The notes beneath the pieces were generated by a model. The model was given only the letters and a program-made list of their open reading frames with translations, did no database searches and was not told where the DNA came from. A stretch of DNA of 64,000 nucleotides. Origin: Candidatus Contendibacter sp. Its GTDB lineage: Bacteria; Pseudomonadota; Gammaproteobacteria; Competibacterales; Competibacteraceae. Location: contig JARSSP010000059.1 of NCBI GenBank assembly GCA_029624675.1, positions 1-64,000 on the forward strand, read 5' to 3'. This document shows, piece by piece, positions 51,970-60,387 of the stretch; position 1 is the stretch's first letter; every line of letters starts with the position of its first letter. The position numbers and the translations under genes are program-made.

Positions 51970-52677
51970 GTGGAATCCACGCGCCTTGGCCCCGAGCCTT
52001 CCGATGAAGATTTATTGCTGGCGGCCCGAACTGGGAACTCGCAAGCCTTCGAAAAGATTGTCAAACGGTACGAGCGGCTGTTGTTGAAAATCGCCTACGG
52101 TCTACTGCTGGACTGGGACGACGCTCAGGACGCGGTGCAATTGGCCTTCATCGCGCTCCACAAGCACCTGACCGATTTGGACGCGATCCGGCCCAACACC
52201 GTGCGCGCCTATCTGATCACCTGCACCCGCAACGCGGCTCTCGACAGGCTGAGAAAGAATAAGTTGAGAGACTCGATCAGTTCGGACATGAGCCTCGATT
52301 CGAACCCGATATCACGGGATCCCCTCGGCGAACTGTTGCGAGAAGCGGAGCGCGCTGTGCTGAGAGAGTGCATCCGCCAACTCCAACCCAAGGAGCGTCT
52401 AGTCATCGTCTTGCGCTTTCCGGGCAATCTGCCGGACGCCGAGGTGTCGAAACTGCTGAGGGAGATGGGTTGGAGCGAGGTGGAGGTGGCGGAAACACTA
52501 GCCGCCGATGGAGGGAAAAAAATCAGGGAAATCGTGGACCACACCGGCCCATTGGGCATTCACACGGTCGGTGGAGTGGGCAACATCCTCAACACCGCGA
52601 AGCGGAAGCTTCAAGCATGTTTCGAACAAGATGACCGAAGGGCGATGAGTAGCCTGAGAGGACCGAACCATGAATGA
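51970..52677 (+). CDS. ECF-type sigma-70 family factor
   Basis: 235 residues. Region 2: AFEKIVKRYERLLLKIAYGL, DAQDAVQLAFIALHKHLTDL, then LITCTRNAALDRLRKNKLRD. Region 4: LRECIRQLQPKERLVIVLRF with a helix that should bind the -35 element, though it is longer than usual (VSKLLREMGWSEVEVAETLA). An insertion of ~30 residues lies before the final helix. CAGGAGG precedes the GTG/ATG start region. It overlaps the zinc-finger gene by 8 bases, as sigma/anti-sigma pairs often do, and is divergent from the chaperone operon, which it may control (inferred). Confidence 0.82.
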   Translation: MESTRLGPEPSDEDLLLAARTGNSQAFEKIVKRYERLLLKIAYGLLLDWDDAQDAVQLAFIALHKHLTDLDAIRPNTVRAYLITCTRNAALDRLRKNKLRDSISSDMSLDSNPISRDPLGELLREAERAVLRECIRQLQPKERLVIVLRFPGNLPDAEVSKLLREMGWSEVEVAETLAADGGKKIREIVDHTGPLGIHTVGGVGNILNTAKRKLQACFEQDDRRAMSSLRGPNHE

Positions 52678-52927
52678 GGGGTATTTCGAGCGCGTGTTCG
52701 CCGATTGGCAAGAATACACCCGTCAGGAACTAGATCGCCGCGTGGCGACGGCGGAGTGTCTGTCCTTTGACCGGCTTCGGGAATTGGCCCATGGCGATGG
52801 CGAAGAACCGTCGGGCGCGGAACAGCACCACCTCAAAAACTGCCAGCGTTGCCACAGGTTGCGCGAGGGTTTCCAAAAAGCCCAACAGACGCAACCGTTC
52901 CTTGCCGATCCGGGCGAGGGATCATGA
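52670..52927 (+). CDS. Putative zinc-finger anti-sigma factor
   Basis: 85 residues, soluble. EQHHLKNCQRCHRLREG contains HX3CX2C, the core of zinc-binding anti-sigma (ZAS) domains that bind and inhibit ECF sigma factors. It overlaps the sigma gene by 8 bases. Unlike RsrA-type proteins it is not followed by a membrane helix. Alternative: an unrelated small zinc-binding protein. Confidence 0.6.
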   Translation: MNEGYFERVFADWQEYTRQELDRRVATAECLSFDRLRELAHGDGEEPSGAEQHHLKNCQRCHRLREGFQKAQQTQPFLADPGEGS

Positions 52928-52989
52928 GGTGATTTCCAACAAGGACCTTACCGATCAGAAAATCGCCCAGAACCGGTGGAGAAAAACTT

Positions 52990-53250
52990 AGCCCACCCCC
53001 AGTGGACCTGATGCGCCGCCTGGATGAGGAATACACGGCCCATCCGTTTTACGGCAGCCGACGGATGACGGCGGTGTGCGCCGGTCCGGCTAGGCGGTGA
53101 ATCGCAAGCGGGTGAGGCGATTGATGCAGCAGATGGGGTTGGCGGCGATCTACCCCAAACCGACGCTGTCGCGCTCCGACCCCGATCACCGCTTCTACCC
53201 GTACACCCGCCGAGGTGTATGTCGACCGGGCCATCATCCTGTCACCAATA
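52990..53250 (+). pseudogene. IS3-family orfB remnant
   Basis: Encodes DLMRRLDEEYTAHPFYGSRR and, after a frameshift, VNRKRVRRLMQQMGLAAIYP, then PTLSRSDPDHRFYPYTRRGV. This is the N-terminal part of IS3-family OrfB (HTH_21 region) in front of the catalytic core, which is absent. Confidence 0.65.
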
Positions 53251-53329
53251 AACGCAGAGGCACTACCTTAAATTCGGCCAAAAGTTGTCTGGACAATGGG
53301 GTCCACCTCACTTCCCCACGGCGGAACGC

Positions 53330-53575
53330 ATTCGGTTTCAACATGGCCGAGTGCGAGTTGGCCGTACTGGGCGGTCAGTGCCTGGATAGCCGCATCCCCA
53401 GCCTGGACGTCTTGCGCCAAGAGATCGCGGCCTGGTAGGGACCACGCAACGCGCGCCAGACCAAAATTCACTGGTAATTCAGTACCGAGGTGGCCCGGAC
53501 CAAGCTCAAACGCCTCTATCCCACCATCAAGCCTACCGAAGACTCGGCCAGCTCGGCTGGGGCTTAACTTATCAA
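53330..53575 (+). pseudogene. IS630-family transposase C-terminal remnant
   Basis: Encodes FNMAECELAVLGGQCLDSRI, then PSLDVLRQEIAAW, a stop, and after another stop FSTEVARTKLKRLYPTI. This is the end of IS630 transposases including the region of the last catalytic acidic residue. Two nonsense codons interrupt it. Confidence 0.6.
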
Positions 53576-53609
53576 AACTTTTGCGGCAACCCACTAGGCC
53601 GGCGGAACC

Positions 53610-54101
53610 CTATCGGCCGCGCAGCATGTGCTCAAGCGACCTGCCCGCGCCGCCGGCGTCGCTACCGATGAGAGAGACAAGTTCCTGAAGCGCTTTTTCC
53701 ATCGCCTGTCGCGCGACCGGGTTGCCAGCCGGGCCGGTGCCGAAGCGAAATCGCCTCACGGCGTTATAGAGATTCGTCCTGGCCTGGGCCTGAAGAGTCG
53801 CCTGAATCGGCCGTATTTTTGCGTCAAGCGCCGCGATCGTCATGCGCCCCACGATGCCGTCTTGCGCCAGACCGTTCGCCGCTTGAAAGGCGATCACCGC
53901 CGCGCGCGTTTCGCGGCCGAATATGCCATCGGGCGCGCTTTGCCCCGCCTGGGTCGAGGACGGCATCTGGGCGCCCAGGGCGATCAGAGCCAATTGCAGC
54001 AGTTTGACGCCCGAACCTGTCGCCCCCATCTGCAAAGGCGGCGCGTTGGTGGCTGCCTTCATGATCTGTGCATCGCCAGAGAATAGGTCGCTGGTAATCA
54101 T
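53610..54101 (-). CDS. Peptidoglycan-binding-like protein
   Basis: 163 residues. A PG_binding_1 module spans ~25-95: MGATGSGVKLLQLALIALGA, DGIFGRETRAAVIAFQAANG, LAQDGIVGRMTIAALDA. No signal peptide is seen. The C-terminal ~60 residues are helical. It starts 10 bases after the stop of the DUF4157 gene, so they form an operon. Peptidoglycan-binding modules next to DUF4157 proteins occur among contractile injection and toxin loci; here the exact role is unclear. Confidence 0.75.
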   Translation of the reverse strand: MITSDLFSGDAQIMKAATNAPPLQMGATGSGVKLLQLALIALGAQMPSSTQAGQSAPDGIFGRETRAAVIAFQAANGLAQDGIVGRMTIAALDAKIRPIQATLQAQARTNLYNAVRRFRFGTGPAGNPVARQAMEKALQELVSLIGSDAGGAGRSLEHMLRGR

Positions 54102-54111
54102 GTTGCCCCGC

Positions 54112-54939
54112 CTAGTTGTTGCCGTTGACGAAGATCGGGCCGACCTTTCCGAACCGCGTGTTGAGGATGAACGCGGCATAGCGGTTCATCGCACACGAGA
54201 AAACGCACCAACTTGTTATGAGGTACCATTTATAAGCGGTGGACTGCGTGAAGCCGCAATCGACCAGCCCACACGGCACAGGGTCCGGCTTGCGGGTATC
54301 CATGATCACTTCGGCGCACACCGAACCGCATTTCGCTATGATCGGATTGACGGCCTGAACCCGCCGTGGAGCGGGTAAGAGGGTTATCGATGGAGCCAGT
54401 CCGGCGGCAAAAGCCCGTTGAGCGGCGACCGCCTGCGCTTCAAGCCGGTCGCGACCGAACAGGCGTCTGTCATATCCGAGGCCAGTTCTTTGCTGGAGGA
54501 CATGGACAATTTCATGCGCCAGCAAAGCGCCGTCGTCGGCCGCCATCGCCGCGACGGCTTCGCTGCCGAGCACGATGCCATCGCCCAAGACAAAGGCTTG
54601 CGCGCCCAAATCACTCGTGGCGCGGTCCGCCGCCGCGCCCATGTGCAGCCGCACCGCACTGAGGTCGCAGCCGAACGCACGCTCAAAGCGCCGGCGTTCG
54701 GCGTGAGGAATAGGCAGGCCCGCGGTCTCCAGCGCGTCAGCGATGAGGTCATCCGGCGCGTCGTCACAATCGCCACAGCCGCAGGCGCAAGGTCTGGGCT
54801 GGATGTCGGCGATCCGCCGACGGACATGGCGGTAGACTGCGTCGAACTCGTCCTCGAACTGGCGGATTGCCCAGCGGTCCAGCGCCACGCTGCCGTTCCA
54901 TCCGGCGACCGATCGCAAATCAACGATGCGTTGCATCAT
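54112..54939 (-). CDS. DUF4157-type putative metalloprotease
   Basis: 275 residues. The DUF4157 core runs from IPHAERRRFERAFGCDLSAV through LHMGAAADRATSDLGAQAFV, ending in the zinc motif LLAHEIVHVLQQ (His142, Glu143, His146). The N-terminal ~60 residues hold a Cys cluster, CACGCGDC. The C-terminal ~90 residues contain several cysteines and a possible hydrophobic stretch. DUF4157 proteins are frequently associated with extracellular contractile injection systems as effectors or processing proteases. No sheath or tube genes are present here. Start ATG follows AGGAGAAC. Confidence 0.75.
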   Translation of the reverse strand: MMQRIVDLRSVAGWNGSVALDRWAIRQFEDEFDAVYRHVRRRIADIQPRPCACGCGDCDDAPDDLIADALETAGLPIPHAERRRFERAFGCDLSAVRLHMGAAADRATSDLGAQAFVLGDGIVLGSEAVAAMAADDGALLAHEIVHVLQQRTGLGYDRRLFGRDRLEAQAVAAQRAFAAGLAPSITLLPAPRRVQAVNPIIAKCGSVCAEVIMDTRKPDPVPCGLVDCGFTQSTAYKWYLITSWCVFSCAMNRYAAFILNTRFGKVGPIFVNGNN

Positions 54940-55132
54940 GATGTTCTCCTACCCACGCCCTCGGAATAATAAAGATAGGTTCAAACTCGCTGATGATCAA
55001 CCACCGCCGGCGCGGGCCAGGGCGGCGGCCATCCGTTTCAGGATGGCCCGTTCGCCGAAGGGGGAGCTTCCGCGCATAGCACCGCCGAAACTCGTCCGCC
55101 GCCGGGTGCGCCGCGACCAGAGATCAGAGTTT

Positions 55133-56043
55133 TCATCGATCAGAGAAAACCAATGGGGACGCCACCACCCGAAAACCGTCGTCGTCGTCGCGGTCGTCGG
55201 GCTCGTAGTCGTCGCGGTAAGCGCAGCGCGCGTACCACGCAATGCTGCGGAACGCGCCGCCCCGCAGCACCCGGCGGCCGGTGGCCACCGGGTCTTCTCG
55301 CGCCTGGCGTTCTGCACCTTCCGGGGAGTAGGGATAGCCACCAGACAGACTGCGCGTCCATTCCCAGACGTTACCGCTCATCTCCTCGCAGCCGTAAGTG
55401 CTAGCCCCGCCGGGAAAACAGCCCATGGCACTGGTCATATTGAGACCGGTCTTGCTGTAGTTGGCGCGGTTGGGGTCGGGTTCGTTTCCCCAGGGATAAA
55501 TTTGATCGTCGTTGCCGCGCGCCGCTTTTTCCCATTCCGCTTCGGAGGGCAAGCCGACCCCCAGGGAACCCTCGGCCAGTCCTTGCCAGAACCGGCGTTC
55601 GGATTCGGACAAATGTTTTCCCGCATCCAGCCGTTCGGGAGCAATTTTCCGCAATTGCTCGTTCAGCCAGCGACAGTACTCCAAGGCATCGTGCCAGCTC
55701 ACCCACACCACCGGATGGTTGGCGATTCCCTTCAAACAGTTGGAGCTTGCTGACTCGTAGCCGCTATCCCGCACGAAGGCCGCGAACTGCGCCACCGTCA
55801 CCGGCCAGCGGGCCAGGTAGTAACCCGGCAGCGAAACCCGGCGCGGGTCATCGCCCATCTTGAAATCGCCGGCGGGGATTTCGACGAAGCCGAACAGCGG
55901 TTCGGCGGGCAGATGCCAATGCTCGGCGTCGAAGCGCGGATCGCCCAGGGCGGCGAGGTTGTCGCCGGCCAAACCCGTTCAGGGAGCCTCGCTTCCCAAT
56001 CGTGCGGGGGCAACATCTGGCCTTCCTGGAGAGAAGACCGCAA
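55133..56043 (-). pseudogene. FGE/SUMF1-domain gene with N-terminal frameshift
   Basis: From 55972 the frame encodes a complete FGE/SUMF1 domain (LFGFVEIPAGDFKMGDD, VVWVSWHDALEYCRWLNEQL, GLPSEAEWEKAARGNDDQIY, RRVLRGGAF). The preceding LPPHDWEARLPERV lies in another frame and joins it if one base is added near 55972; relatives continue here into larger N-terminal domains. No start suits the FGE frame except a TTG. The C-terminus (CAYRDDYEPDDRDDDDGFRV) is Asp-rich where DGR-diversified FGE proteins vary, but it does not match the TR at 34036. Confidence 0.65.
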
Positions 56044-56084
56044 CGCCTGACCTCGGTCGGGTTAAAGCCAAGCAACATTGGTAC

Positions 56085-56333
56085 GCGGCGGCATCAAGTT
56101 TCGAGAAATGCGCCGTTATCCGCCGGTTGCCCGCCGCTTAGGTCAGGAAGGCGTGGTTATCCTCGCCATTGAGATCAGAGCGAACGGCGAATTGCGGTCT
56201 ACGACAGTTTGGTGCTGCTCGATCAGGCCGCCACACATCTGGTTCGGGATGCCGTCACTGCCTTGGGCGGCTAGTTGTCGCCACCAGGCAAAGGCAGGCT
56301 GGAAATACCCGTCGCCTATCGGCTGGACAATTG
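56085..56333 (+). pseudogene. TonB C-terminal domain remnant
   Basis: Encodes MRRYPPVARRLGQEGVVILA, then IEIRANGELRST, and after a frameshift LLDQAATHLVRDAVTALGG and LEIPVAYRLDN. This is the TonB_C pattern of energy transducers. The N-terminal membrane and proline-rich parts are missing and the frame is broken. Confidence 0.6.
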
Positions 56334-56379
56334 AGTCCGGCTTTGCTCCGATTCGCTTGTGGTTCAATAGCCATCCAGC

Positions 56380-58323
56380 CTATCGCCTCAGCTTCCAAAA
56401 GCTCGCACCCTGATCCTCGGCGGCTATGATGCGCTGTCGTTTCTCCGGCGATTGGCCGTGGCGCATGAGGTCGTAGATGTCGTGCAGCAGCGCTTCCGCC
56501 TGGGCGAAGTAGCCGTGGCCGAGCAGGTCGATGTCGAAGTCGGGGACCGCTACCGTGTCCACGCCGGGCGCGACGGTGTAGGGCGCGAAATAGCCGGCGC
56601 GCGGGGCGTCGTGGAGTTTGGCGGAGAGGTGGACGGCCTTGTCCGCTTTTGAGGCGTAAAGGGTGGCGCGCTCGGCGTGTTCGGGATAGAGGCGGGCGAG
56701 GTCGAGGAAGAGGTCGCGGTCCACGTCGGGCGCGGCGAGGAAGATTTGGCCGAATTTGACCTTGCCGCGCGTTTGGGCGTTGGCGGCGATGCGCTGGAGC
56801 GCGCGCAGCAGGCCGCGATTGCCCATGCTGTGGGCGATGACGTGGACTTTCTCCGCGCCACAGTTCGCGGTGAAGTCCACCAGAAAGTCGGTGATGGCCG
56901 GTTCGCTGGCTTCGATGGTGGCTTCGTCGGCCGGATAGGCGGCGACGCTGCCGCGCGAGGGCCAACTGAAGAAGGCGGTGGCGCCGGGAACTTTCAGGTC
57001 GACGCCGAGTTGCGCGGCGCGGATGGCAGCATCCTCGAAGGTGACGTTGAAACCGTGCAGGAAAAACAGGGCGTGGGGCGTTTCGCCGCTGGCACGGGCG
57101 ATCCGCATCGCTTCGTTGATTTCCGCGAAGAAAGCTTCCCGTTCCCGCCGCTCCACGCCTTGGAGGCGCAGGCGGTCGTCGCGCAGGTCGAAACGGAGCA
57201 GGCGGCGCCAGAAGCTGGTGCCGGTCTCGCCGAAGCGGTGGGCTTCCGGGACGTGCACGAGCGCGCGGCCGAGGGTGGTGCGGTCGTGGCGCTCGCCGGT
57301 GAAACCGTCGCCCGCCGGCTTGCGGTTGGTGCCGAACCATACCGGATAGACCAAGCCGGCGGCGTCCGGCGACCGGTTGCCGCGTTCCAGATTGAACACC
57401 TCCGGGCCGAGGATTTCCGAAGCGAACGTGGAATGAACGTGAATGCCGCCGTGCACGTCTCCGCCCACCGCCACGCCGCCCGCGCCGGCGGCCACGCCGC
57501 CTTCGGTGGCGATTGCGCCGGGACCGGTGTTCTGGATCGCTGCGGGAGGTGGTTCCATCGGTAGCTCCGGCCGCTTCAGGGGGGCTTGCTGTAGAGCGTG
57601 CGCCACGAACGCGGCGGCGTTGCCCGCCGCCAGCCGCTGGCGGGCGTCTTTATCTTCCGCCTTGTTGCCGTCGGCCCAGTCGCAGATGGCCTTGATGACG
57701 ATCCAGTCCACCTTGGCGTCCTGGCAGGCGACGTACAGGCCCGCCCCTTCCATCTCGCCGCCGAGGGCTTCCGGCGCCAACCGCTGGAGTTGCTCCCGGT
57801 AGTCGAGGTTGTCCACCAGCTTCTCGCCGGACAGGATCAGGCCGAACTCGACTTTGGCCCTGGACTCGTCCCGATCCAAGTCGGCGTGGCGGAAATGGTC
57901 GATCAGCCGTGGTGACGCATGGGGCTTGTCGCCGCGCAAGACGATGTGGTCTTTGCCGACCCGCTGCAAGTCGTAGAGCTGAAGCTGCTGCGAGACGAGG
58001 ATATCGCCGATCCGCCGCTTTTTCTCGTCCGCGCCGAACGCGATGCCCACCAGGAGCACCGCGCCTGGTCGGAGCGCCTCGATGCCTTTTTGCACGGCCT
58101 GCTGCGAGGCGCCCAAGCCGCCCGAACCCATTTCGGTCAGTGCCAGAAACACCCGCGTTCCGCCCACCGCGCCGAGATCGCGATAGGTGCGACGGTTCTC
58201 GGTCACGATGCGGGCGGGCTGACCGGTCAACTCGGCGAAAGCGTCGAGGACTGCTTTGCTTTCGACTTTGGTGGCGGTGACGATCAATACATCGGCGGAC
58301 GGGACATCGGTGGGCGGAACCAT
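56380..58323 (-). CDS. Nucleoside-phosphorylase-fold + alpha/beta-hydrolase (DUF900-like) fusion
   Basis: 647 residues. Residues ~10-250 are a PNP/MTA-SAH nucleosidase-like domain: VLIVTATKVESKAVLDAF, AVLLVGIAFGADEKKRRIGD, EALGGEMEGAGLY, KAICDWADG. A Gly/Ala/Val repeat (GGVAAGAGGVAVGGDVHGG, ~284-303) links it to an alpha/beta hydrolase (~390-600) with ALFFLHGFNVTFEDAA and the elbow VIAHSMGNRG (Ser ~498). The nucleosidase fold occurs in stress and conflict proteins as an NAD/nucleotide-cleaving or sensing domain, and the linker is common in NTPase conflict proteins. Start ATG 58323 was preferred; the longer frame lacks a conserved start. Inferred: stress or defence effector. Confidence 0.75.
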   Translation of the reverse strand: MVPPTDVPSADVLIVTATKVESKAVLDAFAELTGQPARIVTENRRTYRDLGAVGGTRVFLALTEMGSGGLGASQQAVQKGIEALRPGAVLLVGIAFGADEKKRRIGDILVSQQLQLYDLQRVGKDHIVLRGDKPHASPRLIDHFRHADLDRDESRAKVEFGLILSGEKLVDNLDYREQLQRLAPEALGGEMEGAGLYVACQDAKVDWIVIKAICDWADGNKAEDKDARQRLAAGNAAAFVAHALQQAPLKRPELPMEPPPAAIQNTGPGAIATEGGVAAGAGGVAVGGDVHGGIHVHSTFASEILGPEVFNLERGNRSPDAAGLVYPVWFGTNRKPAGDGFTGERHDRTTLGRALVHVPEAHRFGETGTSFWRRLLRFDLRDDRLRLQGVERREREAFFAEINEAMRIARASGETPHALFFLHGFNVTFEDAAIRAAQLGVDLKVPGATAFFSWPSRGSVAAYPADEATIEASEPAITDFLVDFTANCGAEKVHVIAHSMGNRGLLRALQRIAANAQTRGKVKFGQIFLAAPDVDRDLFLDLARLYPEHAERATLYASKADKAVHLSAKLHDAPRAGYFAPYTVAPGVDTVAVPDFDIDLLGHGYFAQAEALLHDIYDLMRHGQSPEKRQRIIAAEDQGASFWKLRR

Positions 58324-58995
58324 CGCGTTATTTTTCCTTTTGGCGCATCGCGATGTCCCAATTATAAAACTAAAGTGAGCCAGAAAATAGGCCGGACGTT
58401 CGGATCGCGGGACAGTGCAACCGCGGAGAGCCATCACGACGCCGCCCCGGACGGCCGTTTGACGGTTCCACCCGTCGGGCAAGTCGGCGTGAGGGTCCGC
58501 CCCGTTTAGGCGAAATCGGCTGGAAGGTGACCGTCTGGTTCGATGGCGATGGCGGAAGCCATCAGTGATTTTTTCCGAGTTCAGCGCGGGCGAACGGGCC
58601 GGCCGGGTTCGGAAGCGTCTCGCGATTCCCCGCTTAAAACGCTCTCACAGCCGCGCGCAGCTCTTGCAGCGGCATTTCGGCCATTAGAATATGCGTTAAC
58701 AATCTGAATATTAAAATCATTCTCAAAATGGACCGTTATCGAGAATAGCCACTGCCACCAAGAATCGGTGGATTATTCGGCAACTCTATACAAACCCCCA
58801 TTCAAGAAAATCTCGTCACCCCAGCGTCAAGGCGGCCAAACGGGCCGGCGAGTGGGGATCGCCGAAATCGGCGACGGTTGACTGTATGCCGCCATGCCGC
58901 TGTGGCGGTTTGGCGTCACAGCGTCATCCACACGACCGCCACTGGTCAAACAGGGTCCGGGTCATGGCGATATTGTAGAACCGCAGCCGGTTTGG
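58324..58995. other. Intergenic region with dispersed repeat copy 2
   Basis: No convincing gene in ~670 bases. The segment 58770-58801 matches 22122-22152 (about 28 of 32 positions). AT-rich stretch 58685-58740 could hold a promoter for the nucleosidase-hydrolase gene or be the scar of an element. Confidence 0.4.
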
Positions 58996-59460
58996 CTACG
59001 GCGCGCGTTCGCCCGCCCGTTGCCGCGCCAGCCAGCGATCCAGGGCGTTGGCGAACGCCTGTTTGTCGCGGTTATGGTAGGGCAACGGCCCGCCGGTCGC
59101 CGCACCCGCCGACCGCAGTGCCTCCTTGAGATCGCGCAGGGTCAATCGTTCCTGGATATTCTCGGCGGTATACGCCTCCCCGCGCGGATTCAACGCCGCC
59201 ACGCCGCGCGCCACCAGCCGCGCCGCTAGGGGAATGTCCGCCGTGATGACCAGATCAGCGGCTCCCGCTGCTTGCGCCAAATAATGATCGGCTTCATCCA
59301 GCCCCGAGCCGACCCGGACGGCCGCGATCAGCGGGGAGCGCGGCAGTGGCAGCGGGCGATTGGCCACCAGCGTCACCGGCACGTTGGTCCGGCGCGCGGC
59401 GCGGAACACGATGTCCCTGACCGGACCGGGACAAGCGTCGGCATCAATCCAGATTCTCAC
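58996..59460 (-). CDS. yaiI: YaiI/YqxD family protein (UPF0178)
   Basis: 154 residues, the usual length. Starts MRIWIDADACPGPVRDIVFR and contains VRVGSGLDEADHYLAQAAGA, DLVITADIPLAARLV, and GPLPYHNRDKQAFANALDRW, the PIN-like fold signature of this widespread family. Function is not established; a nuclease-like fold is suspected. Start GTG 59460 matches the family N-terminus. It lies downstream of the MaoC gene on the same strand. Confidence 0.9.
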   Translation of the reverse strand: MRIWIDADACPGPVRDIVFRAARRTNVPVTLVANRPLPLPRSPLIAAVRVGSGLDEADHYLAQAAGAADLVITADIPLAARLVARGVAALNPRGEAYTAENIQERLTLRDLKEALRSAGAATGGPLPYHNRDKQAFANALDRWLARQRAGERAP

Positions 59461-59640
59461 CACGACTTTACTCGTGCTCCCACGATTCGGGTCTCCCGGC
59501 CTTCGCCCACCAGCGCCCACGCGCCCAACCGGGTCCGGGGCACCGCGATGGTCTGGAACCGCCACCGGTTGCGGGCGGGGTCGCGCCGTTCGAGGTGGAT
59601 CGGGATCGCCGCTCGCAGGGGGCTTGGCGGCAATACGCCG

Positions 59641-60123
59641 TTACCGGAACTCAACTGGACGCGCTTCTTGATTCTTCTTAACCACCAGCATGGTGGTCTG
59701 GTATTCGATCACCTGCTGCTCGCGCTGGTTGTAGGCTTTGTTTTGGTAGATGAACAAGAACCGCTCCGGGTTTTGGGTGGGGCGCAGATCGACCACCTCG
59801 GCCTCCGCCCGGAGGGTATCCCCAAACAACACCGGCGCGGTGATCTTCATTCGGTCCACGCCGATGTACGCATAGATTTCATAGCCGTTCTGGGTCAGAA
59901 ACTCGGCGAGGGTGTCGGCGTGGTGGATCAACCCGTCGGCGACGGCGAAGATGACGGGTCCCGCCAGGGAACGCTCCTTGAACCAGGTGCCCCTGGCATA
60001 CTCGGCGTTGCTGTGAATCGCCATGTTGAACCAGGTGAGCTGATGCAGGAGGGAGAAGTCCCCCCGATCCAGCGTCCGGCGGACCCGCCCCGGAATTTTG
60101 GCACCCACGGTGATTTTACCCAT
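59641..60123 (-). CDS. MaoC-family dehydratase
   Basis: 160 residues. Hot-dog fold protein with VIFAVADGLIHHADTLAEFL and APVLFGDTLRAEAEVVDLRP, the MaoC (R)-hydratase pattern. Such enzymes hydrate enoyl-CoA in fatty-acid or PHA precursor pathways; the short single domain does not allow a more precise call. The ATG at 60123 starts MGKITVGAKIPG. Possibly relevant to PHA metabolism given the phasin and depolymerase genes, but not clustered with them. Confidence 0.8.
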   Translation of the reverse strand: MGKITVGAKIPGRVRRTLDRGDFSLLHQLTWFNMAIHSNAEYARGTWFKERSLAGPVIFAVADGLIHHADTLAEFLTQNGYEIYAYIGVDRMKITAPVLFGDTLRAEAEVVDLRPTQNPERFLFIYQNKAYNQREQQVIEYQTTMLVVKKNQEARPVEFR

Positions 60124-60387
60124 AACACGATGGCTCCTCATGCGATTAGGGATGATTCCGCTCCACTCGCTGCCCCGCGCCGGGCGCGACGCCGCGCCTG
60201 CTCCCCTCCGCCATGATGCGGCGGATGGCCTCGGCCTGTTCGGGCGTCACCCAGCCCTGCACGTGCACCAGGCCGCGCCCCCCTTCCGGCGTTGGCGCGG
60301 GCGGTGCTGCTGGTCGGCGTTGCTATAGGCCATGGGCTACCCTATAGTGGCTTCTGTCACATGTTACCGAATCAGAACCAGAATCTC

